Shown one piece after another: positions 21,568 to 31,913 of a DNA stretch of 64,000 nt. Position 1 is the stretch's first letter; each line of letters opens with the position of its first letter. Below the pieces are notes generated by a model. That model was given only the letters and a program-made list of their open reading frames with translations, was not told the DNA's origin and ran no database searches. Location of the stretch: assembly GCA_002794785.1 (NCBI GenBank), contig NBBA01000001.1, positions 3,348,001-3,412,000 on the forward strand, in the 5' to 3' direction. Origin of the DNA: Coniferiporia sulphurascens (Eukaryota > Basidiomycota > Agaricomycetes > Hymenochaetales > Hymenochaetaceae). Made by a program: the position numbers and the translations under genes.

Positions 21568-22735
21568 ATGGACCACCACCATCATCAGCAACACCAACAT
21601 CCTCATATCCACTCTCAGGAGCACATCGATATGCAACACGACCCGGCTCTCGCCCAAGCGCAGTACGGCTTTTATCCTTCAGAACCGACGGATCCCGCAT
21701 ATGCGCAGATGCCTTTCACCCATCCTCACCAGATGCCTAATTACGAAGTCGTGCCCACCGCACACCCGCCTCGTGGGTTTCCATATCCTCATGCTTACCT
21801 CCTGCCCTTCCCCATCTCACAATGAGCTACAGGCCAAATGTCTGCTGGCGAACTGCAGCAGGCTTTCCAATTTCGCAACCTCGGCCTCATGTCGAACCAT
21901 CAGTACCCTAACCCTGTTTATCCACCGTCCTCTCCCCCGCCCAACCTAAATCTCCCACTTACTTCCTCGTCTCCCCCTCCTCCCCAATCCCCGGCGTACG
22001 ACCCTTTGTCCCCTCCGATTTCGGGCTCAGACACGTCGGCAGACGGCATATACATATCGAGAAATTCTAGCGGTACCACATCACCCTCGTCTTCTCGCGG
22101 AGGTAGCCTTGTCCACAGAAACCCTCTTCGCTACAATCCGACCCCGTCTCCTTCAAGTTCCTCAGGTCGCCGAGCTCGTGGTCGCTCCATTGATTCTGAC
22201 GAGGACGAACAACAAAATATGATGTCCGTAGTCCAAGAGATTGCTCACAATAGAAAGGAAGCGACTAGAAGGCAGCGCATAGAGGCAGAGCAAAGGCGCA
22301 GGGACGAGCTTAGGGATGGTTATGCGAGGTTGAAAGACGTCCTTCCTGTTTCCAACCAGAAGAGTAGTAAAGTTTCCTTACTTGAGCGCGGTAAGCCGGA
22401 ATTATATTTTCTCGTATCAACGCAATGGCTTAGATATCTTGTCAATGTACGCAGCGACGAACTACATCATCCAGCTTGATAAGTCGACGCGTCAGATGCA
22501 GACGCGTTTGGCGGCGCTGGAAAGTGAGGTGCAGAGATTGCGCACTCTTAACGAGAAGATTTCTCTTAGCGTTGGCGGTACACCGGAGGCCACGTCAAAT
22601 GTGGTCGGGCAGCCGATGGTCCATGCTATGGAACGCCCCTTATCTCCCCCGCCAGAAGGAGCGTCTCACAACCTCGTACCAGTTACGGGAGAGCCTCCTC
22701 GTGAGGACTCCAGCGGTTCCGAGGGCGGCTTTTAG
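21568..22735 (+). CDS. bHLH transcription factor 1
   Basis: 347 residues in exons 21568-21772, 21833-22390 and 22455-22735, all in phase. The N-terminus is His/Gln-rich (MDHHHHQQHQHPH), then Pro/Ser-rich and acidic (SDEDEQQN). The basic helix-loop-helix region is RRQRIEAEQRRRDELRDGYA (basic region and helix 1), loop with LPVSNQKSSK, helix 2 through ATNYIIQLDKSTRQMQTRLA, running into a leucine-zipper-like heptad LAALESEVQRLRTLNEKI. The Glu-Arg of the basic region (E-x-x-RR) predicts binding to an E-box CANNTG. The second intron falls after LLER in phase 1. A close paralogue lies 5.7 kb downstream with the same intron. Target genes unknown. Confidence 0.9.
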
Positions 22736-25107
22736 ATTTAAGAATCCATCCGATTTACAATCTACAGCCGAGCTATCTTCTGAGATATTTATGCGGTTTC
22801 ATTTCATCAACGTCTGTTGCCACCACACATCTCCCGTCATCTCTTTCCCCGGTGTTCTGTTATCGACGCATTCGATCCTATTTCTTTTATGGGAGTCGAT
22901 GGTGGTAATTCGGGACCTAGCGCGTCAAATTTTCTACGAGGTCTGATTCTAGTGGCGTAGAGCAAAGATGGTGCCGCCGGGAGCGCCGCCAATGTTGTCC
23001 GTCCCAAAGCTGCCCTTTACACGGCTTTCCTCAGCTCGATGCTGTGGGCAGGGATTTCTGAAGAAGCCGAAGAATCTAAACAATTCAGCCTTGGTTTTCC
23101 TTACCCTTCGAAGGGGCTTGGGAGTACTCGACGCCTTTCCCAATATCACAACTCTTGTAAATCAACGCAGAACACCGAACGCTTGTAAATATGTCTTATA
23201 CGGCCGCCCTGGCTACTCACACCGAGCACAAGTAACTCTCCTTTCGGACTTGCATCTAGTCTGAACATCCCTCTGCGATATCCCCATCCCTACGAACTCT
23301 TTGTCTCTTTTATTACTTGGGCAGGGCGGCATTGTACTGTTAGTCCAATGTGTTGGCCATTTCCCTTGTTGATGGCGAGGGGTACGATTGCGAGCACGAT
23401 ACGACCGAACGACTTTTCATGAAACCATCAGGCTGCGAGGGTGTAAGACGAACACTGGGGAATGGGTACAGGTCAACCCTTTCCAGGTCGAGTTGACGCC
23501 ATGATACTCGAGAAATAGCGCGAGTATGCGCAAGTAGGTACGAGTACCAACCAAAAGTCAATTGTCGGTAGCAATGCACGACGGACAGCTGTAAAACATG
23601 TAACTAGATTAGTCTGTTCGACGTAAGCGAGGTTCGCAATCAAGTAACTGAATCGATTGTTCCAGTAGCGGATGGCGGGAGTCTTGAGCGGAAGGTGCGA
23701 TGGGGCAAGATATTGCATGGGTGGCGGGCTGGGAAGGCTTTTAGCGCCTTATGAGAGTACTAGAAAATTCTTTGCGGAAAAAGGCTGCAGCGAAGACGCT
23801 AAGCACGGGACCGGTATGTGCTACGCCTCGGAGACAGAAAATTTGCAGGAAGGAATCGAGCGCCGGCGTTGACTCCACTCCGAAGCGGGTGGCCAAACCT
23901 CTAATAGACACGGCGGATAAACTCGGTACGATCTAGGCGGACAGGGCGAGCTTATCACAGCACTAACTTCCTAGAGCCTGGTCAGACGACAGCCTCGTCC
24001 GGAAACCAAGGCGACTTTTGCCTGCTTGCCTCAAAAGTAAGGAAATTGCCCGGGCTATAAATGTCCGATAGCGACAAGTCCCTGACCACTACGAAATGAC
24101 TTTCTTCTCTCTTGTCGATCCTTCTGCATCTATGGCTGCCTCCGGCACCAGATGTCTACGATCGTACAAGTACAGTCGAGACGCAGACTACTCTCGCCAT
24201 TGGGGCAGCACTCTTCACCAGCACCCCGTGACTCTGGAGCTAGAAACCTTCGCGCAAAGATAGAGATGGGAGAAGAGTCTGGATTTTCATGCTCAGAACT
24301 TCATATGTGACAGGGGAAAAGTGTCCCTGGAACCTGCCGAAAAATAGTAGAGTACTTGCACTAATCTCACGATCACATGGACGCACCGCAGTAGTCCAGC
24401 GGAGGTCCGGGTAGTTCGGACAGGACGCGATACCCGGAGCTTAGGAGTTCAGTGGAGAATTAAGCATAGAAAATGCTCCTCGTCTTCCGAGATTTGCAAA
24501 AGTCAAAGCCTCGCCCCCAATACTGACATCCGGAACTGGAAGAAGAACAAGAGGTCATTTCACCGGATCTACATGTCGCCTGCATGTCCGAGGCGACTCG
24601 GACGTGGGCGGGACTGAAAAAAGTACTTGGTCTTCCCGGGATACTCGGTCGGCCAGAACTTGATGCGCTGAAATGAATACAGCCGAGAAGAAGACGCCAT
24701 TTGGCTCAGCGTTGATGGCGACAGCACCGGTAGGCTTTTGCGGGGCGCGTCTCTGTTATAGACGCTGTTCATATCAGCCAGTATGTTGCTGTTTGCCAAA
24801 GAGGCTACGTCTGGTTCTTGTGACTAGTCGTGGTAAACGAGTAAATGCGAAGCTGGATCCAGAAAAGAATGTTAATCTCATGACCTCATTTAGCAAGACT
24901 ACAGGAGCCCAGCGGATAGGGGTCAACTTCGGCAATCCAGCTTCCGTCTCCCCACCACCCTCTCCCCAGCGACGGACCCTCTCTGTCTTTTTATTTACGA
25001 TTATCTCCTGTACTCTTCCGTGTTTCAGTAACGATTTACGACTATCCTGCGTGTAAAACACCGGCGAGACCCTCACAGCCCCTCTTTGTAACATACTGTG
25101 CTTATCA
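22736..25107. other. intergenic region, no supported gene
   Basis: About 2.4 kb between bHLH 1 and the membrane-protein gene. Open frames here (for example 24673-25056 plus, 24774-25115 minus) overlap each other, lack motifs and have no neighbouring exons that would extend them. The first few hundred bases are probably the 3' untranslated region of bHLH 1. Confidence 0.5.
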
Positions 25108-26326
25108 TGTGGCAAGTACTCGTTTCAAACTTCTTCCATCGGCCCAGCGCATTAACATTAGTCAACAGGTGTGACAACTGCCTGTTGCTTTTGCCTTTGG
25201 TGCGTTTGTGAATAACCATGTTGCACTGGGTTCTTGACTTATGCACGAATGCAGAGGCATGGTGCTATCGCTTGGGCGGTTATCATTATTGCAAGTCTCC
25301 CTTTCTTCCCGCTACATCCGTAATTAACTTTATTCCGTCCCAGCTCTATAGTACGGCCGGTGGCATCTTCCTCTTCAGGTATGGCCAGTACCTATATTTC
25401 GTCTATCCGGAATGGTACGCATCCGCAGTCCGCATCGTCCGATATTCGGGCTTATCCAGATTGATGCTTAAATGTGCATCTACAGGCAGATCTATGGCGG
25501 TATCGCACTTGCTGTGGCAGCTACGGCGCTGATCAACGTCCTCGCGCTTTCAAACGTAAGTGTACTACTACAGCATCCGCGCGCTATCCCCTAGAAATGA
25601 TGGGAATTGTTGAAATGACTCACCTCCCATGCCTCGTGGCATTCTTCTTTTGGGTTTTGTTTGTACGTTACTCACCCGTCTGGCTAGCGGTCATACATCT
25701 GGACTAGGGTCTGCAAGTTCTTATGGCCATTCGTGCTCGTCATCAGCACTATCCGAGCCATCATTATGATAGTGGAACTTCAGAGAGGGTAAGGAAATAT
25801 TGTTCCAGGATTTGGCGGTGGTGGGCTTCGTTCCGAGCGATGAAGCCTTCCGAGTTCTTCTCAATCACATCGATTTTAACCGCATTTCATATCCGCTATT
25901 TGTTTTCAGGAAGGACAATATCACCTGGGAGTGCGACAATGGGGGACAACTATGGACCGCGTCGGCACAAAACGGGTACAACAACGGAGCATCCTTCCCG
26001 TCCGGATTCTGCACGGCTGGCTTCTCAAGCCTGTACACAGCATTCGTTGTTTCACTGCTTGCCGATCTTGTCTTCCAGGTGAGGATTTTGGAGTTGAAGA
26101 GCTGAATCTCTTACGCTTACTTCCTTACGTTAATAAAAGATCTATATGCTCTTCTTAAACTGGAGGTTCTCCAAACGGTTGGAGCACTACCAAGAGATGA
26201 AAGGCCCCTACTTTGGAGGTGGGTGCGAATTGTAGTTGTCCTCGGCGGACTCGTTCTTTCATATCCGGAACTTCGGACGAGATCGATTAACGTTGAAATT
26301 GGTTTCTAGGTTTCTACAACTCGTAA
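25108..26326 (+). CDS. multi-span membrane protein of unknown function (N-terminal exons uncertain)
   Basis: Firm exons: one ending at 25378, then 25486-25555, 25688-25788, 25910-26078, 26140-26218 and 26310-26326, all in phase. They encode hydrophobic spans IYGGIALAVAATALINVLAL, KFLWPFVLVISTIRAIIMIV and LYTAFVVSLLADLVF followed by IYMLFLNWRF, with a polar loop WECDNGGQLWTASAQNGYNN and FPSGFC between spans 2 and 3 or 3 and 4. The C-terminus ends KGPYFGGFYNS. An upstream hydrophobic stretch RHGAIAWAVIIIAS (25252-25300) may be span 1, and ATG at 25108 a start, but I could not find one splice path joining it to LYSTAGGIFLFR without doubt. The shape resembles four-span fungal membrane proteins of the MARVEL-like kind; no function is claimed. 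Two introns exceed 120 nt. Confidence 0.65.
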
Positions 26327-27289
26327 GCGAGAACGATCTTCCGTAACTCACTTTCGGCGAAAGAATGGGGCCACGGACAATGGTTGCATTGTGCTGCGCC
26401 TCGGACCTGACGACAAGACTGACTTTTACGAACTACGACGATTAACGACACATTATGACCGATACCAGTTTTGTTTTGTTTTGTTTTTTTCACACGAACC
26501 GGAACGCTTGTATCTATCCGATTTGTTCTATTTGTTTAGGCCCGGAGTGCGGTTGTATTCGATGTTGAATTGAAAAAAAGAAATGAACAAGGAAGGAATG
26601 ACAGGCGAGGGTTGAGGAGCAAGGGCCTGATAATAATAATGAGGGAATATGAAAGAGCCGGAAACGGGGGAGATGGGAAAGCCGAGTGGGAGATATATTG
26701 AATGTTTGTAGCAGTTTGTGTATGGGTGCTGATGGGAAGCCGGAAATGAAAGTAGGTAGGGGGAGGGAGTGGCCTCGAGGCAGAGTTTAATGTGCGGACA
26801 GGGCCTATGCGTAGGAGGGAAAGGACCGAAACGGGAAGGAGGCGAGCTTGTGACGGGTGGCGGGGATCGGGGATCGGGCCGAGGGGCAGTACTAGTGAGC
26901 GATATAATATATGAATTAATGAGATATTGGACTATGGGGTGACGAAGGAAAGGGGAGGGGCGATAGCGTAAGTAGAGGTAGTGGTTGAGAATGGAAGGGG
27001 GCCGGGCAGATGAAGACGGATGAGGAAGCACTATCAGCGATGCGATCGGGCTCTCCTTACTGGACCCGTGCGACCCAGCGCTGCGCTGAGCCCCAGTCCC
27101 CCCCTGTTCCTCCGACCTGTGCTATTTAACGAGCAAGACGGAATCAAATCCGCCCATCCCCTTCTCCCCTTTCTCCTCCTCTCCTCTTCATCCTCCTCCT
27201 CTTTTTTTGTTTCCGCCCCTCGTCTTCCGCCCTCCGCCTCTCCTCCTCTCCCAAGCACTTCTCTTCTTTTCTTTTCTATCCTGTTCTCA
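26327..27289. other. intergenic region ending in CT-rich leader of bHLH 2
   Basis: 963 bases. No gene supported; the minus frame 26528-27031 is Pro/Ser-rich because it is antisense to purine-rich DNA. From about 27155 to 27289 the plus strand is almost pure pyrimidine (CTCC/TTTC repeats), likely the promoter and leader of the gene at 27290. Confidence 0.5.
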
Positions 27290-28372
27290 ATGGCGTCCCA
27301 CATCGAGTCTCAGCACTTCGACCACCTCGACCGCCCAAAGTCGCCGTCCTTCACTATGGATGCGTCCTCCCCGCCGTTCCCCTACGTGGATGCCTACCAG
27401 GGCTTTGAGTATCTCCAGTTCCCCCACTCGCCCTTCAACGTAGCTGCCGTCCCACGTAAGCTTCTTTCCAAATCGGGACTGCGCATATATGCTGACCTTG
27501 TATTTCCAAACTCAGTCCCCGGCTCCGGCTCCTCCCCGCGCATCTCCTTCGACTCGCTCAACCTTACAGGTGGTCTTCCCGAGTACGCCTACTCGTCTGG
27601 CGCTTCCTTCACGACTGGCTCTCCCGCCCGCCCCTTTACGCCCCCCGACAGCATCTGTCCCCCCGCTCTTACACACATCAGCAATGGCGAGCTCTCTTCA
27701 GACAGCATGCCCTCTTCTTCGGGTCCCGCAGGCAGGAAGGCCCGCTCCAACTCCATGAACAGCTCCGGTTCTCCCGCTTCTCTCCACGGTGCCCTTCCCT
27801 CCGGAAGGCGCGACCAGCACCGCTTCAACCCCATTGGCACCCGTTCAAGTCAGCGTGAGCGCAAGCGCCGCGCGTCCAAGGACGACTTTGGGAGTGACGA
27901 TGACGAAGAGGACTACGCTCCCGCTTTGGCCTCCGCCAACTCGGATCAGCGCCGCGAGGAGATCCGCCGTCAGCGCATCGAGTCGGAGCAGCGTCGCCGC
28001 GACGAGCTCCGTGATGGTTACCGCAGGCTCAAGGATGTGCTTCCCGTCTCGAACCAGAAGTCTAGCAAAGTATCACTTCTGGATCGTGGTATGTTACTCT
28101 TCCCTCTGCATACAAGTCTCTGTTCTGACCACGGTCTAAAAACCAGCTACGACGCACATCAAGTACCTCGAGATGACTCAGCAACAGCTCCAGACAAGGC
28201 TCAACCAGGCCGAAATGGAGACTCAGCGCTTGCGGTCGTAAGTATAGTTCGCTCTTCTACGAACGATCTTTTCTTATTGATACAAATCATCAGACTCAAC
28301 GAAGCTCTTATGCTCAGTACTGCCGAGCGCCATGGCGCGGTTATTGCTGCACAGCAACAACCTGCCTTCTGA
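27290..28372 (+). CDS. bHLH transcription factor 2, paralogue of bHLH 1
   Basis: 302 residues in exons 27290-27455, 27516-28088, 28147-28237 and 28294-28372, frame closed. The bHLH region RRQRIESEQRRRDELRDGYR, RLKDVLPVSNQKSSKVSLLD, then RATTHIKYLEMTQQQLQTRL is nearly identical to that of bHLH 1 in basic region, helix 1 and loop and more divergent in helix 2. Outside the domain the proteins share only Ser/Pro richness and an acidic patch just before the basic region (DDDEEDYAP). The intron before helix 2 has the same position and phase as in bHLH 1; an extra 56-nt intron splits the coiled region. Start chosen at MASHIES, after a long pyrimidine-rich leader; an upstream in-frame extension to 27020 is simple Pro/Ser sequence and unlikely to be translated. 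Confidence 0.9.
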   Translation: MASHIESQHFDHLDRPKSPSFTMDASSPPFPYVDAYQGFEYLQFPHSPFNVAAVPRKLLSKSGLRIYADLVFPNSVPGSGSSPRISFDSLNLTGGLPEYAYSSGASFTTGSPARPFTPPDSICPPALTHISNGELSSDSMPSSSGPAGRKARSNSMNSSGSPASLHGALPSGRRDQHRFNPIGTRSSQRERKRRASKDDFGSDDDEEDYAPALASANSDQRREEIRRQRIESEQRRRDELRDGYRRLKDVLPVSNQKSSKVSLLDRGMLLFPLHTSLCSDHGLKTSYDAHQVPRDDSATAPDKAQPGRNGDSALAVVSIVRSSTNDLFLLIQIIRLNEALMLSTAERHGAVIAAQQQPAF

Positions 28373-30372
28373 GTCATCCGCCCGTCTTTGGGATCTGGAG
28401 CAGAGGAAGCAGACGAAAAGAACTGATTGCTTTTGGTGATTGGTTCACGTCCGTGGTCATCGCAGCTGGGTTTGCCCGCCATTCACCCGTCAATACGATT
28501 TTTGGAACGACTTACGACACCTGCCCGGGATGCAGGCTTGTCACGACTCTTATCGCCTCGGCTCACTTAATCTATCTTCATCTATCGCATATACATGCGC
28601 ACTGCTTTCACGTCTTCACCTTCGAGTATGCCGTCTTCAACTTGGCTGTGCTTCTGTGATGCACAATTTTCTGGAATCGCTACGTGGCCGTGCCGTGCAC
28701 CGCCCTACAGCGCGCCCTCCTCACTGCGGATCCCCCTCCCCTTCCGAAGTGAATGGCACCGAACACATCTCCGCCTCTCCTACACTCCATTCATTTGGAT
28801 CGCACGAGTCTTGGACATACGGCCTCGGGCTTGTTGCGAGGAGCGACCTTGACACGACGCAAGAACAGCGCGTGTGTGCTAGAGACGCGCCGGTCGTCGA
28901 CTCTTATGAGCCGATGCAAGCGTCTCGCACCCCGCTGTCGACTTTCTTGTTTTTCATATCGTCGGTCCGACTCCTACGCACGCCCTTGCCCAACCCTCCT
29001 GACTGCGCATCAGCGTTACCGATACACCGGTCTTCGCGCATCTTTATGACTTGCCTCTACGGCAACCACTCTTTACTCCTCGGCGATCTCCAGAGCCTCT
29101 TTTGACGACTAGCTTAACTCGACACATATTGCATGCAATTTTTATTGATTTTATATTGATCATCATTTTACGCCTCGACATGACATACACATCTCCTCCC
29201 GTTAGCTACGGAAGTGATCGCTCCCTGGACTAACTACTCTATTCACCCACCATTCCTCACCATTCGCCTCCAGTCGTTGGCTGTCCCTTTCGATTCCTGT
29301 TTGGCGCTTTTTCTGTGTTTCTCCTTGCGCTTTCGCAGGTTTACGACAGCTTAGGTTAGAGTGGTGTTCTGCACGACGTCCGTGTGGATGCACTCTGCTT
29401 GGGCGACGGGATGTTCGTCACGTTATCTGACTACGCGAGAATTGGTGTGGCTAGAGCGGCGTTCGACTGAAGCGACAAATCCACCTCGCTAAGCACTCCC
29501 CTTTCTCCTTCGACCCCGATATCATCGACCCGGTCAGCTTATCGACTACATCGCTGCCCTGTGCGTCGGCGCAGACCGATCCATCCATCCTCCACTCGCC
29601 CCAGCGGCTGTGGCCAGTCCACCGCCCCAAGCGCGATTCGGTGTTGATGTTTGTTGAAAACCGACCTGCTCCTTGGCGCGCGAGCACACGCGACGTGCTC
29701 GAACACGCTCATCTGGGAAGATGATCAGGAGGGAACTTCGAAGTTGAGTCGAAGGCTGGAGCGCCTCGTGCGCGCGCGCGCCTAGTGCGCCGCGTGCGCC
29801 GAGTTTGCTTCGCAAGGCATTGCTCAATTCACTCGACATGCTTCGCTCAATGCCCCGGTTCTGCATTCGTCTTTGACGATTCGATCGATCCCCGAACCCG
29901 GCTCTGTGTATTCCTTGCGGCGTCCGTGTGCGATGCTTCTCGATGCCTGAGCGGTCGGTTTCTTCATTCTTTTCTTCACCATGTTCAATGCGATGGGTAG
30001 TTCTCAGTGATGAGCTTCTCTGCGCGATTTTATTAGTTAGTACTACACCCTGTGTGTTCCGTCTTCCACGTCGTGTCACTGGTGTTGGCATGATATGTAT
30101 GACGCTGGATGGATTGCTCTGCCTTGCTGTTACTTGTAGCTGTAGCGCTTTGTAGTCCAACTCACGACTTCAATGAAACGACCTATGCCCTATGTTCCCG
30201 AACTTGTTTACGCTTGACCGAGAGTACTAGTGATCCGGTTTATCGATAACTGACAAAGGTGGTGTTATTCTTAATTGAGATAGTTTATGCAGGCTGTATG
30301 CGCGTCATGGAACGGGGCCATGTCTTTTGAAAATCGCCCTTCACCCCCTCACCAACTTAAAATAACTTCACA
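28373..30372. other. intergenic region without supported gene
   Basis: 2 kb between bHLH 2 and the tubulin cofactor A gene. A plus frame of 221 codons (28440-29105) and a minus frame of 204 codons (29546-30160) are open but show low-complexity Arg/Ser/His content and no domain. A CGCG-rich run lies at 29768-29810. Part may be a long 3' untranslated region of bHLH 2. Confidence 0.45.
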
Positions 30373-30974
30373 ATGAGCGACGAGGCTACGACCAAGCGGC
30401 AGCTTAAGATCAAGACGGGTTCGGTCAAGCGGTACATTTGTGTTATCCTGCGCTGTGCAATTCCCTTCGGCTTAAATGAATTTGGCAGGCTGTTCAAGGA
30501 GCTCAGCATGTATCGGAAGGAGACGGTCGACCTGCGCGTGAAGGTGGACAAATTTGTCGCTGAGGGCGCAGAGGACTGGGATATCAAGAACGGGGTGTGT
30601 ACGGTCTATTGTCTCGTAGTACAGTGGGCTAATAATCCTTTACAATCAATTATATATTAAACTACAAACGTTCATATTTTGCATTTTCCCCTTCCCCCGA
30701 TCGACCCCGGCAGAACAACATGCTGAACGAGTCGCACAAGGTGCTCGACGAGACGTCGACGCGTTTGAAGAATACAGCGGCGGAACTGCAGGAGCTCGTG
30801 GTATGCACTAATGCATTGTCGTCCTTTGTTTTCGTGGCGTGACTGACTGACGCTTCCCGCACTTGTTCGCGATAGGAATATGCCGAGAAAAATGGGCAGC
30901 TCGAGGGGGACGAGGCGCTATCGGCGGCGAAGGAGGTGCTTCAGGAGGTTCGTACGGCGGTTGAAGGAGAATGA
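30373..30974 (+). CDS. TBCA: tubulin-binding cofactor A
   Basis: 116 residues from exons 30373-30431, 30489-30594, 30714-30800 and 30876-30974. Small all-helical chaperone that holds folded beta-tubulin before alpha/beta dimer assembly in the cytosol (yeast Rbl2). Family features seen: RQLKIKTGSVKRLFKELSMY in helix 1, YRKETVDLRVKVDKFVAEGA, DWDIKNGNNMLNESHKVLDE and a C-terminal helix ending KEVLQEVRTAVEGE. Length fits the family (about 105-125). Intron 2 is 119 nt, longer than usual here. It converges with MED11 with 110 bases between the stops. Confidence 0.93.
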
Positions 30975-31084
30975 GGGATGGGGTCGACTGCAGAGATCTA
31001 ATGGACATGTAGGATTGAAGTCATACTGCATTAAATGAACGCATTTTTGTCGTCTCTGCTCGCGCGGCTTTGAGTTGCGGCGAT

Positions 31085-31773
31085 TCACTCGTTGGTGTCC
31101 ATTCGGGACGCACGCTCACGTTCGCGCGCCTCCTTCAGCCGTGAAAGAGCGTCCTGGATGCCCCTCCAAGCGTCGCGGTTGATACGCTCCTCCTGTAGAC
31201 CTCGTTTGGTGGACAAATTCGCCCCTTGCGTGCTTTCTCCTTCGGGTGTGCCGACGCCTGCAGGCTGCGGGACGAAGTTCGGCGGCGGAGCGTTGATGGC
31301 AGACGGTGCGATGCGGGCCTGCCGGATGTGTGCGAGTGTCGATCGTATGTTGATGTGAATTTGCTGAGGATAGTGGGGAAAGAAGCCTGAGAGTGTGAGA
31401 CGATAAAATATTCTGTGCATAGACGTACGTCGAGCCGCTCAAAGTACTCGCTGACCTCGAGCACGAACTGTTCGGAGCGTTCCTCATTTTGCGGCAGAGT
31501 GCTGTCCGGTGGGTCGGTCTGCGGGAGGGTGAGCAGCGCAATGGACGATGCGGCCAGCGAGAGCAGTTTGCTGATATCCTGTGTATGTGGGGGATTAAAC
31601 TTCGGGCTAAAGAGAATATGCATGGGAGGTGCGACCTTTTCGACTTCGCCGAGGGCGTATATCTGCCTAGCGGAGCGGCTCGACGTCCAGATCGGGTCTA
31701 TCTTCTCGTCACCATCGTCGACGCCGACGTGCCCGTTGCCGTTGCCGTTCTGCACTTGTTCTGCTTCGTCCAT
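31085..31773 (-). CDS. MED11: Mediator complex subunit 11 (head module)
   Basis: 188 residues in exons 31773-31636, 31578-31429 and 31363-31085, all phase 0. Med11 pairs with Med22 in the Mediator head that contacts RNA polymerase II. Family-like core: ARQIYALGEVEK joined to DISKLLSLAASSIALLTLPQ, then SEQFVLEVSEYFERLDQIHI and NIRSTLAHIRQARIAPSAIN, forming the expected helical hairpin. N-terminus is acidic and Asn/Gly-rich; the C-terminal tail is charged (RERERASRMDTNE). The 57-nt first intron has no in-frame stop, so read-through would add residues that break the helix. The first ATG is at 31773; translation upstream would need GTG. It is divergent from the methylisocitrate lyase gene with a shared gap of only 140 bases. 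Confidence 0.82.
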
Positions 31774-31913
31774 GTCCTGGCGGGAGGATGAGGCCACCAG
31801 CAGTACGAAGCCCCGACGCGTCCGACCTGGGATCGCGTGGCCGGCTGTGACCGGCTATCCGACCTACCGCGTCTACTCGCTGGCCCAAGGGACACCTCTC
31901 TCCCTCAATATTA

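Noticed and set aside
24673..25056. 127-codon plus-strand open frame
   Set aside because: Basic, Cys-containing but without a pattern; opposite-strand frame equally long; no splice context.
26528..27031. 167-codon Pro/Ser-rich minus-strand frame
   Set aside because: Composition follows from antisense of purine-rich DNA; no homology-like blocks.
28440..29105. 221-codon plus-strand open frame after bHLH 2
   Set aside because: No recognisable motif, overlapped by other open frames in the same strand, likely 3' untranslated region.
29546..30160. 204-codon minus-strand open frame
   Set aside because: Arg/Ser/His-rich composition, no domain, no extending exons and GC-rich simple sequence (29768-29810) inside it.
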